NCBI RefSeq assembly: GCF_014205875.1
Contig: NZ_JACHEN010000011.1
Location: forward strand, 62,001-126,000
Direction of reading: 5' to 3'
Length of the DNA stretch: 64,000 nucleotides
Source of the DNA: Anaerosolibacter carboniphilus
GTDB lineage: Bacteria; Bacillota; Clostridia; Peptostreptococcales; Thermotaleaceae
This document shows positions 50,693 to 60,618 of the stretch, in pieces (the stretch's first letter is position 1; each line of letters opens with the position of its first letter). Both the position numbers and the translations under genes were made by a program. Below the pieces are notes generated by a model, which saw only the letters and a program-made list of their open reading frames with translations, had not been told where the DNA came from and ran no database searches.

Positions 50693-52690
50693 TTATAACT
50701 TAAAAGACTTGACGGTATCCTTTAAGCCTTGAGCCAGTTCTCCCAGACTATAGCTGGATGAAGCGATTTCTTCCATGGAAGCTGACTGTTCCTCTGTTGC
50801 CGCAGAAACACTTTGAATTTGTCCAGAGACATTGGTGCTAATTTTCTCAATCCGGCCTGCAGCTGTTACAACATGATTTGAATTTAATGATATTTGCTCC
50901 ACTGCAACAGCAGTGCTTTCAATCTGTTGATTAATCTTTTCAATCAATAAGGAAATATCTGAAAAAGTTTCTTCAGCTGTTTTTACGATTTCAATGCCTT
51001 TTTTTACATCTCCAGAACTTGTATCCATGGCTGAATTAGCCGCTCTGATACTTATCCGGTTCTCATGGATTAACTCGCTAATTTCCTGGGCAGCCTTCTG
51101 GGATTCCTCTGCAAGTTTTCTTACTTCTCCTGCAACGACTGCAAAGCCCTTTCCCTGCTCTCCTGCTCTAGCTGCTTCGATAGATGCATTAAGAGCCAAT
51201 AGACTCGTTTGATCAGCAATTGCTTTTATTACATCTGTAATTTCATTCATTTTATCAGAGCTTCCTGTAATTCCTAATAATGATTTCCCAACATCTTCTG
51301 CACTTCTGTAAATCCGATTCATCTGGGCAATGACCTTCTGCATTTCTTCTTTGCCAACATTGGATTGTTTGGCAACTTGGTTACCCAGCACATTAATTCC
51401 ATTGGTATTTTGTGATACTTCTTCAATCTGTACAGAGATGTTCTCCATGGCAGAAGCCGTACTCATGATTTCCTTCAGCTGCAATTCTGCATTTTGAGCT
51501 ACTTCCTCTGCTAATGAAGCCATCTGCTCAGATGCTTGGGCAGACTGTTCTGAGGTAGCTATTAACTGTTCTGAAGCAGCAGCAACATGTCCAGCAGAAT
51601 CAAGGATTTGCCCTGAAATTCTTCTCAAACTTTCAACAATTGATTGAAATGCCGACGCAAGACGGCCCGTTTCATCTCTCATAGCGATATGCCTTTGATC
51701 TATATCATTCCTTAGATCGAGATGTGCAACATTTTCTGCATACCTCGTTAAAGCAATGATAGGTTTTGTGATGGAGTGCCCTAAGAAGAATGTCAAGATT
51801 AGAGCAATTGCCTGGGAAATGATTAATGCAAATATAAATCCTAGAATCAATCCATTCATAGATTTCTCGACCTCTGCAACTGGTATGGCGAAACCAACGG
51901 TCCATTCTGCTGATGGAATCACAGTACTCGAAAAATATCTGTCATGACCATCATAATCTGTAGTAGGTACTGCTATCTTGCCTGAATCACTTAAAATATT
52001 TACAAATTTACCATCCATGACTTTTGAAATGTTCACGAGACCTTCCGATGTTGGTGCAAAATCTTTATGCGGGTGAATCATAATATTTTTATCTTGATCT
52101 AATAGAAAGCCGTAACTATCTTCAAAAGGCTTTGCTCCCTGAATCAATTCAACTATTTTCTGTACTTCGATATCAGAACCCAATACGCCTATAACATGAT
52201 CATTCTGCATGATTGGCTTTGCAATAGTAATAACCATTTGTCCCGTAGTAGCGTCTATATAGGGAGCTGTGTATACTAGTTGTTTGTGGTTTACTGCCGC
52301 CTTGTACCAGTCTCTTTCTGTACATTTATAATCTTCAGATGGGATCCAACCATCTCCAGAAACAAATTGATTATCAGCAAAACCTAAATAAACTGCAATG
52401 CTATACTCGTTAGCCTCTGTTCGATTGGTCAGATAATCCAATAGAGAACTTGAATCGTACTGTCCATGGAAAACGATACTGTCTCCAATCTCTTCAACGA
52501 TTTTTCCTTGGGCAAGGAGCCAGCTATTTATGGACTCTCCATATTTATCAGAGGCCATTTGAAGCTTTTCCAAAGATTCCTTTGTTATATTTTTTGATGC
52601 CAAATAATAACCAACGATTCCAGAAATAGTAAGACCTAAGATACTAATACAACATACAAGCACAATGATTCTTATTTTAATGCTTTTCAT
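50693..52690 (-). CDS. Methyl-accepting chemotaxis protein with dCache domain
   Basis: 665 aa, complete chemoreceptor. Helix 1 ([20 protein letters not shown]), extracytoplasmic dCache_1 domain (~35-275; [24 protein letters not shown] [33 protein letters not shown]), helix 2 ([20 protein letters not shown]), HAMP ([20 protein letters not shown]), then the signalling hairpin with tip [20 protein letters not shown]. Likely senses an amino acid, purine or other small ligand. Start ATG 52690 after AGGGGGATAACA. Confidence 0.95.
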   Translation of the reverse strand: MKSIKIRIIVLVCCISILGLTISGIVGYYLASKNITKESLEKLQMASDKYGESINSWLLAQGKIVEEIGDSIVFHGQYDSSSLLDYLTNRTEANEYSIAVYLGFADNQFVSGDGWIPSEDYKCTERDWYKAAVNHKQLVYTAPYIDATTGQMVITIAKPIMQNDHVIGVLGSDIEVQKIVELIQGAKPFEDSYGFLLDQDKNIMIHPHKDFAPTSEGLVNISKVMDGKFVNILSDSGKIAVPTTDYDGHDRYFSSTVIPSAEWTVGFAIPVAEVEKSMNGLILGFIFALIISQAIALILTFFLGHSITKPIIALTRYAENVAHLDLRNDIDQRHIAMRDETGRLASAFQSIVESLRRISGQILDSAGHVAAASEQLIATSEQSAQASEQMASLAEEVAQNAELQLKEIMSTASAMENISVQIEEVSQNTNGINVLGNQVAKQSNVGKEEMQKVIAQMNRIYRSAEDVGKSLLGITGSSDKMNEITDVIKAIADQTSLLALNASIEAARAGEQGKGFAVVAGEVRKLAEESQKAAQEISELIHENRISIRAANSAMDTSSGDVKKGIEIVKTAEETFSDISLLIEKINQQIESTAVAVEQISLNSNHVVTAAGRIEKISTNVSGQIQSVSAATEEQSASMEEIASSSYSLGELAQGLKDTVKSFKL

Positions 52691-52810
52691 TGTTATCCCC
52701 CTATTATGAAATTTTATCAATATTTACATTTTAACATATCTATGTAAAATTTTGTTTTTTTGTAGTCTTTTTTGCATCATTCTATCTATTTTAAGTGCTC
52801 AAAATAAAAT

Positions 52811-52846
52811 AGCACCGCTGATTTCTCAGAGTGCTAAAGTTAAAAT
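52811..52846 (-). terminator. Terminator of EamA gene
   Basis: AGCACTCTGA / TCAGCGGTGCT stem followed by ATTTTATTTT on the minus strand. Confidence 0.75.
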
Positions 52847-52847
52847 T

Positions 52848-53780
52848 CTATGATTGCTCCGCTGTTTCCTTATTTTGTCTTTGTGAAGCAGAAGTTTTTG
52901 AAGTCTGCACCAGGAATACCCCGAACAAAATGATGAGAGTGGATACAACCACCTGTATAGTGAAAGGTTCATCCAATACCAAGCTTCCTAGTAGCACAGC
53001 CACCGGTGGATTTACATAGGCATAGGTTCCTGCTTTTGCTGCAGGCCATTTCTGAAGAATATAGATATAACAGCTATAGGCGAGGATTGAACCGAAGAAT
53101 ATGAGGTATAGAATTGCGCCGATACCCTTTTGCGTTACGTGAAGTTTGGAAGATTCCCCAAGAAGAACCCCTACACAACTTAGAACAATGCCCCCGGTCA
53201 ACATCTCAATACCTATATGAGTGATAATGGAGCCCGATGCTTTGAATGTCTTAGCATACACAGACCCTACGGACCATAGAAAAGTTCCCATTAGCAAAAT
53301 TGCTGCCCCTTTTAAGTCTATAGCACCTGATCCAGAATGGGTAAACACCAACAGCATAACACCTGCAAACCCTAGTAGTAGACCCATCCATCCCTTTTTC
53401 CCAATATTCTTCCCCTCTGGAAGAAATAACTCCAAAGTGGCCATAAATAAGGGAACTGTAGCAACCAAAAGAGATGCAACCCCTGAATGAACCCACTGCT
53501 CTGCCCAAACAACAAATCCGTTTCCTCCAGCCAATAGAAACAATCCTACAATCGCTACCCTTCTCACTTCAATAATTGTTTGGGGAAATACCAATCCCTT
53601 GTATCTTGCAAACCAAAGCATTAGAATTCCTGCAACCACAAATCGGATACCTGCAAACAAAGCTGGTGGAAATTCACTGACACCAATGCGTATGGCAAGA
53701 TATGTAGACCCCCAAACAATACATACACACAAATAGGCTAAAAGTACTTTTCTTTCATCTGAATTCTTTCCTAACCCCAT
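52848..53780 (-). CDS. EamA/DMT family transporter
   Basis: 310 aa with ten helices in two EamA repeats (CVCIVWGSTYLAIRIGVSEF, PPALFAGIRFVVAGILML; second: ILYLIFFGSILAYSCYIYIL, YVNPPVAVLLGSLVLDE). Exports amino acids or metabolites. It lies 29 bp downstream of an Lrp/AsnC regulator on the same strand, a common amino-acid-responsive arrangement. ATG 53780 after AGGCGATT-type site. Confidence 0.92.
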   Translation of the reverse strand: MGLGKNSDERKVLLAYLCVCIVWGSTYLAIRIGVSEFPPALFAGIRFVVAGILMLWFARYKGLVFPQTIIEVRRVAIVGLFLLAGGNGFVVWAEQWVHSGVASLLVATVPLFMATLELFLPEGKNIGKKGWMGLLLGFAGVMLLVFTHSGSGAIDLKGAAILLMGTFLWSVGSVYAKTFKASGSIITHIGIEMLTGGIVLSCVGVLLGESSKLHVTQKGIGAILYLIFFGSILAYSCYIYILQKWPAAKAGTYAYVNPPVAVLLGSLVLDEPFTIQVVVSTLIILFGVFLVQTSKTSASQRQNKETAEQS

Positions 53781-53809
53781 AGGAATCGCCTCCTCTATTC
53801 CCTTATAAT

Positions 53810-54262
53810 TTAAAAATCCTTCAAACCATTTTCAATGATCGTCGATAAAATAAACGTTGTCGATGTCTCCTTCACGCCTGGAATTCCATACATTTTATCA
53901 ATTAAATTCTTAATATCATCTGGACTTGTTGCCCTTGCCTTTAAGACAAGACACCACTCTCCTGCTAGTCGATGAGCTTCCTCTATTGTTACATTTGGAA
54001 CATCTAATGATATAATCTGATTCAAAGTATCATTCATATTTAATGGATTAAATTTTATGAATACATGTACTTTGATGCTTTGCCCCAGCTTGCCCCAATG
54101 AATAATGCCTCTGTAACCGCGAATAATCCCTAATTCCTCAAGTTTTCCGATTCTCTTGTGTACAGCAGGCCTTGAAATATGAAGATGTTTGCTAATTTCT
54201 TCATGGGTAATTCTTCCATCTTCTTCTAATAGCTTTAATATCCTGATATCCACATCATCCAT
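53810..54262 (-). CDS. Lrp/AsnC family transcriptional regulator
   Basis: 150 aa. N-terminal HTH (DVDIRILKLLEEDGRITHEE, ISRPAVHKRIGKLEELG) and C-terminal RAM effector domain (KVHVFIKFNPLNMNDTL, GEWCLVLKARATSPDDIKNL). Binds amino acids and regulates their transport; the adjacent EamA exporter is the obvious target. Start ATG 54262 after GGAGGGGTTTTT; TTG 54280 is within that site. Confidence 0.92.
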   Translation of the reverse strand: MDDVDIRILKLLEEDGRITHEEISKHLHISRPAVHKRIGKLEELGIIRGYRGIIHWGKLGQSIKVHVFIKFNPLNMNDTLNQIISLDVPNVTIEEAHRLAGEWCLVLKARATSPDDIKNLIDKMYGIPGVKETSTTFILSTIIENGLKDF

Positions 54263-54552
54263 CAAAAACCCCTCCTTCAATTACTAATTATAACTTATTT
54301 CTGCCCTATATGAACTATTTTATCTATCTATCTCCATATTTTCTACTCAACGTAACTTTTTTCGTTTTCTATTTTTCTAAATTCCTTTATTTACTTTAGT
54401 TCCCTGTCTCGTGCATTACATATCGTCAACAAGCGCGCTTCCCATGACCTTTGATATAAGTGATAGGGCTATCGTCAAGAATAGTCCACCTTTCCAGAGT
54501 ATATACCTTATGATATGCTATATTTAACTATGAAAAAACAGGAGGAACCGTA
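54263..54552. other. Intergenic region
   Basis: About 290 bp between the divergent Lrp and 126-aa genes. AGGAGG at ~54541 belongs to the right-hand gene. I see no RNA element or palindrome beyond short AT-rich stretches. Confidence 0.5.
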
Positions 54553-54933
54553 ATGGATACACACTTATTAGAAGAAAAATTCAATCTATTTTCAGAAGGA
54601 AATATGTTATCTTTTGAGAATGAGCCTGAAGTTTACTACTTTGCGCTAGGACGCGTATTAAAATGGGTCTTTGCTGAAATAGGTGGTATTGATCGACATA
54701 GAAACGAGTTTAATTATCTTACAAATCCTTACATGCCTGCTGATATTCGTACACTATCCATACGCATTGTTACGTTCTTGAAAAAGTCAAAACTCCATTC
54801 TAAAATTCAGAACAGAGAACTCATATCTATGATACATTTGATACTGTCAAGAGAAAAAATACTTGATCAAGTCAACGCAAGTCTTCGCCTTTGCGAAAAC
54901 GCCTTCTATGCTGGTCTTTATTGGAAAGACTGA
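54553..54933 (+). CDS. Unknown helical protein, 126 aa
   Basis: Start ATG 54553 after AGGAGGAACCGTA. All-helical soluble protein (EPEVYYFALGRVLKWVFAEI, GIDRHRNEFNYLTNPYMPAD, RTLSIRIVTFLKKSKLHSKI, RELISMIHLILSREKILDQV, RLCENAFYAGLYW). The last line hints at a three- or four-helix bundle. No family recognised; no cas genes or repeats nearby. Followed by a strong terminator. Confidence 0.6.
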   Translation: MDTHLLEEKFNLFSEGNMLSFENEPEVYYFALGRVLKWVFAEIGGIDRHRNEFNYLTNPYMPADIRTLSIRIVTFLKKSKLHSKIQNRELISMIHLILSREKILDQVNASLRLCENAFYAGLYWKD

Positions 54934-54956
54934 CTCCTCTACAGGTCAATAAACAA

Positions 54957-54996
54957 AAAGGAAGGTATATGCTTTATGCATCACATACCTTCCTTT
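54957..54996. terminator. Bidirectional terminator
   Basis: AAAGGAAGGTAT / ATACCTTCCTTT with a 16-nt loop, between convergent genes. Confidence 0.8.
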
Positions 54997-55001
54997 AATA
55001 A

Positions 55002-56546
55002 CTATTTATATACGCTAAACTCAATATCATCAATCCATATACTTTCCTTAACATCAGAAAATATAAGCCTTACTTCCTGAACTTTCTCCATTGGCTCAGG
55101 TAGTTGTATCATTTCCCAGACATTTATTTCTTTGGGCTTGAAATTTATTTTTCTATGAAATTTTTGACTCCCTTCAAATATTCCCTCTACTTGTATATTC
55201 GTATTTTCCCATGAGCTAGACATGATCCAGAACGATAAGGATACATGGGGGTCTGGCCGCAGCTCTTGCATATGAATGGTTGCCTTATTCGCATTCTTAT
55301 CGATCTTCCACGAATAGGTTCCGCTGCGCAATACATCCTCATCAACCGTTATATTCTTCTCAGGATTATCCCAGGAACCTAAATGTTCGAGCTTCTCTGT
55401 GTAATCAGTAGCCAATTCTTGATCTTCTGTCATTGCTACTTGCTTCTCTACATAGATATCTTTCCCATATGGTTTACTCCACTTATCAAACTGATCTTTC
55501 ACCTTCAGAATAACATGATAGACTCCGTCTTCTTTCAAATCAATATAAAGATCTTTTGTTCCCTTTTTTTCGATGATTTGATTATCTTTATAGACCTCCC
55601 ATAGAGATTCCTTGATGGTATTTTTATCTCCATGCAAAACACTTTTATTAATTAACTCGAAGCCTTTCTTCGTCTGTATTTTCTCAAAGTAAGCCACGGG
55701 CTCCTGAGATGCTGCCTTACTTGCAGTAGTATACCTTAAAACCTTTAAACTCCCATAGGCAACAATACTGATTGCCGCTATTGCGATGATCATCCCCCTT
55801 AGTTTTCCACCAATGACATGATCCTGCATCCCCCTTCTCGATTTACGCGACACGTCATTGTCCAGCCTCGAAGAATCATCATTTTCTCTATATTCTCCGT
55901 GAAAGTAAATACTCTTAAACCCATGGAAAACAGACAACAGATTTTTATAAGTATGCCTTCCTTCTTCTAACTCACTTACAAACTGATATATTTGTTGGTA
56001 CTGTCCTCTATGGAAATCCATATTCTCAGCACCTATCTCAAGTATTTTTTTTAGAGTCTTTCCCACCTTCTGAATAGCATCGCTATTCGCAATTTTTTCT
56101 AGTTCACCTTCATGAAAGAGTATCAGTTCATAAAGATTTAGTTCTCCCTTATCAATAATGATTTGAGTTTCGTCAATTAAAATCTCTTTCAATTCTTTAG
56201 GAAAAGAGTCATACTTAGTAATTTTCTTTAGATATTGAAACATAACATGGATACGACTCCCAAGACTCAAAGGTTCTTGTTCTAGATAGGTAAGTAACGG
56301 AACACCCTCCATATATCGTGTAACTAGAACGATTCCCTGATCAACTTCTTCATAATGCAGCAGGTTTCCAATGGATTTCTTCATTGCTCCCTTTGCTTTC
56401 TCCATGTCCTCATTAACAGACTTTAGAACATTAATTAATACGATTTCCTTAGTATTTTCCTTAGGTGCGCCTATATAAACATCCTGAAGCGTATTAGACT
56501 TAAATGGATGAAGAATGTCAAATTTTTCAATGTATGAATGTCTCAC
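55002..56546 (-). CDS. c-di-GMP-riboswitch-controlled membrane protein, kinase-like N-terminus and carbohydrate-binding-like C-terminus
   Basis: 514 aa. Residues 1-215 look like a degenerate protein-kinase fold (VLINVLKSVNEDMEKAKGAM, GIVLVTRYMEGVPLLTYLEQ resembling hinge and alphaD) without the HRD and DFG motifs, so a pseudokinase or receptor domain. One transmembrane helix (MIIAIAAISIVAYGSLKVL, ~250-268) follows. Outside: a PKD/Ig-like domain (~285-350; LKEDGVYHVILKVKDQFDKW) and a C-terminal jelly-roll, discoidin/CBM-like domain (~390-514; LSFWIMSSSWENTNIQVEG … IWIDDIEFSV). It probably links wall or polysaccharide binding to an inside signal. Preceded by a c-di-GMP-I riboswitch and terminator. 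Confidence 0.75.
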   Translation of the reverse strand: MRHSYIEKFDILHPFKSNTLQDVYIGAPKENTKEIVLINVLKSVNEDMEKAKGAMKKSIGNLLHYEEVDQGIVLVTRYMEGVPLLTYLEQEPLSLGSRIHVMFQYLKKITKYDSFPKELKEILIDETQIIIDKGELNLYELILFHEGELEKIANSDAIQKVGKTLKKILEIGAENMDFHRGQYQQIYQFVSELEEGRHTYKNLLSVFHGFKSIYFHGEYRENDDSSRLDNDVSRKSRRGMQDHVIGGKLRGMIIAIAAISIVAYGSLKVLRYTTASKAASQEPVAYFEKIQTKKGFELINKSVLHGDKNTIKESLWEVYKDNQIIEKKGTKDLYIDLKEDGVYHVILKVKDQFDKWSKPYGKDIYVEKQVAMTEDQELATDYTEKLEHLGSWDNPEKNITVDEDVLRSGTYSWKIDKNANKATIHMQELRPDPHVSLSFWIMSSSWENTNIQVEGIFEGSQKFHRKINFKPKEINVWEMIQLPEPMEKVQEVRLIFSDVKESIWIDDIEFSVYK

Positions 56547-56587
56547 AACCGCGACCCACCTTATGCAATATTTAGCGAAAGTATATA

Positions 56588-56612
56588 CAGAAAAAGCAGC
56601 GAAACGCTGCAG
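56588..56612 (-). terminator. Expression-platform terminator
   Basis: GCAGCG-TTT-CGCTGC followed by TTTTTCT on the minus strand, between the aptamer and the 514-aa gene. Confidence 0.85.
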
Positions 56613-56634
56613 TTATTCTACCATAGTTACCTGT

Positions 56635-56712
56635 CAGCAGCCTGGCAATCCTAGATTTCATCCTTAGACCCATGGCTTTGCGTCCTCACCTTTCAGCAAG
56701 TTTGCCTTTTTG
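56635..56712 (-). promoter_or_regulatory. c-di-GMP-I (GEMM-I) riboswitch
   Basis: Minus strand: GGCAAACTTGCTGAAAGGTG, then GGACGCAAAGCCATGGGTCT and the closing ATTGCC. Canonical aptamer followed by a strong intrinsic terminator 23 nt further on, then the 514-aa membrane protein gene. Confidence 0.93.
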
Positions 56713-56817
56713 GTATTTCAATTTTATTATATTGTACCATATTTTTCTTATACTACAACTAGTTTATCCAAATGTGCATTGAATACGAAGAAAAATCCGT
56801 CCCTACTCCTAGTTTTC

Positions 56818-57354
56818 TTAAAATTTACCACAAGAATTTTTTTCCATCACATAAACCGTAGTCTCTTTTTCTTTGATTTTATAGTTTTCCTTAGTATAAA
56901 TCTTTTCAAACCCTAGTTCTCGCCAAAATCGGTAGGCCCTTTTATTCTCTTGTAGAACACCAAGCCTTATCTTGCTTATTCCTTGATTACACACCCAACG
57001 CTCATAGCCTAGATAAAAATTTCTTCCCATTCCGTTTTCTCGATAAGCTGGATTTAACATCATTTGCCCAATAAACCAACAATCTTTGTCTGGGTAACCT
57101 CTTAAAGCTTCTATAATTCCAATAATTTCGCCTTCCCTCTTAAACAAACCAATGATCATCTTATCTTCATTTGTTTTACCTTGGGGTAAATCGTCAAACA
57201 ATTCTTCTGCAGCATTCATAGGTACATCTATTTCTCCGTGGAGTTGATAGTAGTCTATACAGCTTACACAGAGCCTTTGCAGCTCTTCTATGTTTTCTCT
57301 TGTTAACATAGCTGCCCAAGCATCCTGCACACAAAATAACTTTAGATCATCCAT
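56818..57354 (-). CDS. GNAT acetyltransferase
   Basis: 178 aa. GNAT fold: LFKREGEIIGIIEALRGYPD, the acetyl-CoA-binding pattern LNPAYRENGMGRNFYLGYER, IRLGVLQENKRAYRFWRELG and FEKIYTKENYKI. Substrate unknown. Start ATG 57354 with AGGGGGACTGTTT. Monocistronic; its long upstream frame extension is untranslated. Confidence 0.87.
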   Translation of the reverse strand: MDDLKLFCVQDAWAAMLTRENIEELQRLCVSCIDYYQLHGEIDVPMNAAEELFDDLPQGKTNEDKMIIGLFKREGEIIGIIEALRGYPDKDCWFIGQMMLNPAYRENGMGRNFYLGYERWVCNQGISKIRLGVLQENKRAYRFWRELGFEKIYTKENYKIKEKETTVYVMEKNSCGKF

Positions 57355-57481
57355 AAACAGTCCCCCTATCATTAAATGTATATTCTTAGATATAAATACT
57401 TTTTGTTTGTATTTATACAAACATTATATCATTTTGTTTGTATTTATAGAACCTTTCTTTTATCTCATTTTTAACATTAAG

Positions 57482-57625
57482 CTATTCAGTCATAGATTTA
57501 CGAACACCGCCGCCGCGAAAGCGCCTTTTGCACCCACAGCACAGTCCACAATATTGACAGAGTTTCTCATCCTCATTTGTTGTCCTCTTACTGTAACCGA
57601 ATTGAAATTTGAATCTTATTAACAT
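57482..57625 (-). CDS. Possible small cysteine-rich protein, 47 aa
   Basis: ATG 57625 opens a 47-aa frame ending in CQYCGLCCGCKRRFRGGG, a dense Cys cluster reminiscent of a zinc-binding knuckle. The ribosome-binding site is weak (AGGG close to the start), and its start overlaps the promoter of the divergent penicillin-binding protein gene. It may be real or a chance frame. Confidence 0.35.
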   Translation of the reverse strand: MLIRFKFQFGYSKRTTNEDEKLCQYCGLCCGCKRRFRGGGVRKSMTE

Positions 57626-57647
57626 CCCTAGTTGAATATGATATAAT
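57619..57647 (+). promoter_or_regulatory. Promoter of penicillin-binding protein gene
   Basis: TTAACA, 17-nt spacer, TATAAT; about 57 bp upstream of the TTG start at 57705. Confidence 0.7.
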
Positions 57648-57704
57648 GATGTCAAGTTGTGTGCTTGTACTTTGCTTTTCCTTATTGTACTAGGAGGGAT
57701 TAAC

Positions 57705-60572
57705 TTGTCAGAAAATAATGAACGTAAAACAAAAGATACAAAAAAGAAAAAAAAGAAAAAAAAATATAGTATATTGAGAGTCATCCTTGTGTTTATCATA
57801 TTGGCTGGTTTCATTGGATCGGGAGTGATGGGCGGATTGGTATTTGCCCTTGTCAAGTCAGCAAAACCCATTGATGTGACAAAACTGGATTCCGTTTTAT
57901 CTGAAAACTCTTTTATTTTTGATGAAGAAGGTAATTTGATTGAAAAGGTAGAAAGCAATGAACTTAGAATGCCTGTGGAATACGATCAAATTCCTACCCA
58001 CTTAAAGAACGCCATTATCGCCATCGAGGATAGAAATTTTGAGAAACACAATGGGGTGAGCATCAAAGGTATTTTCCGTGCTGCGTTAGAAAATCTAAAA
58101 GCAGGTGCTAAGGTGCAAGGCGCCAGCACTATTACACAACAATTGGCTAAAAACTTGTATCTTTCAAATGAAAAGGAATACAGTAGAAAAATAGTGGAAG
58201 CCTATTATGCAATGCAAATTGAGAGTCAGCTGAGCAAGAATCAAATTCTAACAGCATACCTGAATTCTTCTTATTTTGGAGCAGGTGCTAGAGGCGTCCA
58301 AGCTGCCGCTCATGCATATTTTTCAAAGGATGTTAGTGAATTAGACTTAGCCGAATCCGCGCTGATTGCCGGAATCACTAAAAATCCTTCTAAATTCTCA
58401 CCATTGAAGACACTACGAAAAGAGGATGTAGACCCAAGCAAGCATTTTATCATCGACGATTCTGATGCCATTTATACCATCGTATATGATGATAGATTTA
58501 AAGAGCGTCAGAGCCTAGTTTTAAAACTTATGAAAGATGAAAATATGATTGCTGAGGAGGAATATCAGGCCGCCTTAGCTGAGGATATACAAAGCCGCTT
58601 AAAACCTGGCGGACGTCAAGTTTCCTCAGGTATTACTTCCTATTTCGTTGATCAGGTAAAACACGATGTAATACAAGCTTTAATGAAGGAATTAGATAAA
58701 ACAGAAGAAGAAGCAAAAGATATGCTATACAACCAAGGACTCCGTATCTATAGCACCATGGACTTGAAGATGCAAAAGGAATTGGAAAAGGCTTACGAGG
58801 ATAACAAGAACTTTCCAGAACTTGTAGCAAAGAAGGATAAGGCTGGCAATATTCTAAGCAAAACTGGATCTATTCTACTATATAAATATGACAACTTAAT
58901 CAACGGAAGCGGTCAGTTGGTGATTTCAAAAGATAGCTATCAATATGATCCTGCTGGCAACCTGATTCTTTTAAAAGGTCATCAGTTAAGTTTCGACCCA
59001 TTATACGACAATGGCGATGTGAAAGGGATTCAAGTAAATGTAAGGGATGTATATAACCTTAGCTCAAGTAAAGAGTACCTTATGTATAAAGGGGGCCCAA
59101 TTAATATCCCCCACCAGTATAAATCCTATGATGATAAAAAGAATCTAATTGTTGACAAAGAATTTCTGGATAGCAATCCTGGCTTCTTTGAAAAGACTGC
59201 CAATGGCACTTTGCTAGTAGGTAAAGATCACTACTATATAAGCGACCAAGGCATCGCACAACCTCAATCTGCCATGGTAATCATGGACTATCGTTCCGGT
59301 GAAATTAAAGCATTGGTAGGAGGCCGCGATATCAAGGGTAGAAGGTTGTACAATCGTGCCATTAATCCTAGACAACCAGGTTCTGCCATTAAGCCTTTGT
59401 CTGTCTATACACCAGCCATCGATAATGGCTGGACTGCCGCCGATGTGGTGGACGATGCTCCTAATTATGATCATAACGGCAATCTTTGGCCTAAGAACTC
59501 CTATAAAGGATTTCATGGTCTTTCAACTTTACGGGAAGGTCTCCAATGGTCTATCAATGTCCTAGCCGTAAAAATTACAGAACAAATTGGTGTGAATACC
59601 TCTATAGATTACCTGAAGAAGTTTGGCATAACTACCCTGGATGAGAAAGGTGGCACCAGTGACTTAAATCTGGCTGCCATGTCCCTTGGAGGTATGACCA
59701 ATGGTATTTCTCCTTTAGAAATCACTGCAGCCTATGGCGCCCTTGCTAATGGCGGCGTTTACATTAGTCCAAAATCCTTTGTAAAAATCACAGATCGTGA
59801 TGGTAATGTAATTTTAGAGCACACAAGTTTTAAAAATCTTGTCGTAAAGCCTGAAGTTGCTTTCATTGTCACAGATATGCTTAAAAGTGTTGTAAGTGGT
59901 GGTACAGGTCATCGAGCTAAATTAGACAATGGTAATGAAAATATGCCTGTAGCTGGTAAGACCGGTACAACCTCTGATAATTATGATGCCTGGTTTGTTG
60001 GATATACGCCTTATTATGTAGGTGGTGTGTGGATTGGAAATGACGTACAGATGCAGTTGGCTAGCGGAAGTACTGTTAGTGCCCAGCTTTGGAAGACAGT
60101 AATGTCCAAGGTTCATGCAGGCCTTCCCACAAGAAATTTCGAAAAGCCTGAAAATGTTGTTTCTGCCATGGTGGATACCAAGTCAGGCAAGCTTCCTACA
60201 GAATTGAGCTATCGTGATCCTAGAAATACGGTTCGTTCAGAATACTTTGTTAAAGGTACTGTACCTTCAGAATACGATGATGTCCATGTGGAGCTGGAAG
60301 TAGATACCAGTACCAATAAGCTAGCTACACCTTACTGCCCACCTACATTGATTGAAAAGCGTGTCTTTGTAAAGAGAAAAGTCCCGATCACTGGAGGTAT
60401 TCTGCCAGATGACTACGGATATGAAGCACCTGGAGAATGCGATGTTCATTTCCCTGGAAGCGAGGGTATCATAACCGATCCGCTAAATCCGCTTCCACCT
60501 TCAACTGGTGGGGCTAACCCAGATATGTCGGAAGATCCCCAAGAGGATATCATCGATAGTAATACTAACTAA
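57705..60572 (+). CDS. Class A penicillin-binding protein 1A
   Basis: 955-aa bifunctional peptidoglycan synthase. A Lys-rich cytoplasmic tail and one membrane helix (VILVFIILAGFIGSGVMGGL) come first. Glycosyltransferase family 51 domain: AIIAIEDRNFEKHNGVS, GASTITQQLAKNLYLS, YLNSSYFGAGARGVQAAAHA. A long insert (~270-530) follows, then the transpeptidase with SAIKP (Ser ~560), SIN and KTGTT, and a Pro/Asp-rich tail. Start TTG 57705 after AGGAGGGATTAAC; ATG-type codons upstream lack a site. Monocistronic with its own promoter and terminator. Confidence 0.95.
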   Translation: MSENNERKTKDTKKKKKKKKYSILRVILVFIILAGFIGSGVMGGLVFALVKSAKPIDVTKLDSVLSENSFIFDEEGNLIEKVESNELRMPVEYDQIPTHLKNAIIAIEDRNFEKHNGVSIKGIFRAALENLKAGAKVQGASTITQQLAKNLYLSNEKEYSRKIVEAYYAMQIESQLSKNQILTAYLNSSYFGAGARGVQAAAHAYFSKDVSELDLAESALIAGITKNPSKFSPLKTLRKEDVDPSKHFIIDDSDAIYTIVYDDRFKERQSLVLKLMKDENMIAEEEYQAALAEDIQSRLKPGGRQVSSGITSYFVDQVKHDVIQALMKELDKTEEEAKDMLYNQGLRIYSTMDLKMQKELEKAYEDNKNFPELVAKKDKAGNILSKTGSILLYKYDNLINGSGQLVISKDSYQYDPAGNLILLKGHQLSFDPLYDNGDVKGIQVNVRDVYNLSSSKEYLMYKGGPINIPHQYKSYDDKKNLIVDKEFLDSNPGFFEKTANGTLLVGKDHYYISDQGIAQPQSAMVIMDYRSGEIKALVGGRDIKGRRLYNRAINPRQPGSAIKPLSVYTPAIDNGWTAADVVDDAPNYDHNGNLWPKNSYKGFHGLSTLREGLQWSINVLAVKITEQIGVNTSIDYLKKFGITTLDEKGGTSDLNLAAMSLGGMTNGISPLEITAAYGALANGGVYISPKSFVKITDRDGNVILEHTSFKNLVVKPEVAFIVTDMLKSVVSGGTGHRAKLDNGNENMPVAGKTGTTSDNYDAWFVGYTPYYVGGVWIGNDVQMQLASGSTVSAQLWKTVMSKVHAGLPTRNFEKPENVVSAMVDTKSGKLPTELSYRDPRNTVRSEYFVKGTVPSEYDDVHVELEVDTSTNKLATPYCPPTLIEKRVFVKRKVPITGGILPDDYGYEAPGECDVHFPGSEGIITDPLNPLPPSTGGANPDMSEDPQEDIIDSNTN

Positions 60573-60579
60573 TAATTTT

Positions 60580-60616
60580 AAAAGCTTACCGCCCCAATAG
60601 AGCGGTAAGCTTTTTT
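60580..60616 (+). terminator. Terminator of the PBP gene
   Basis: AAAGCTTACCGC / GCGGTAAGCTTT stem plus T6; can also serve the convergent spoVA operon. Confidence 0.85.
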
Positions 60617-60618
60617 CA

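Noticed and set aside
57482..57958. 158-codon minus-strand frame across the PBP gene start
   Set aside because: It is antisense to the PBP coding region with runs of Phe from the Lys-rich tail; only its last 47 codons could be a gene.
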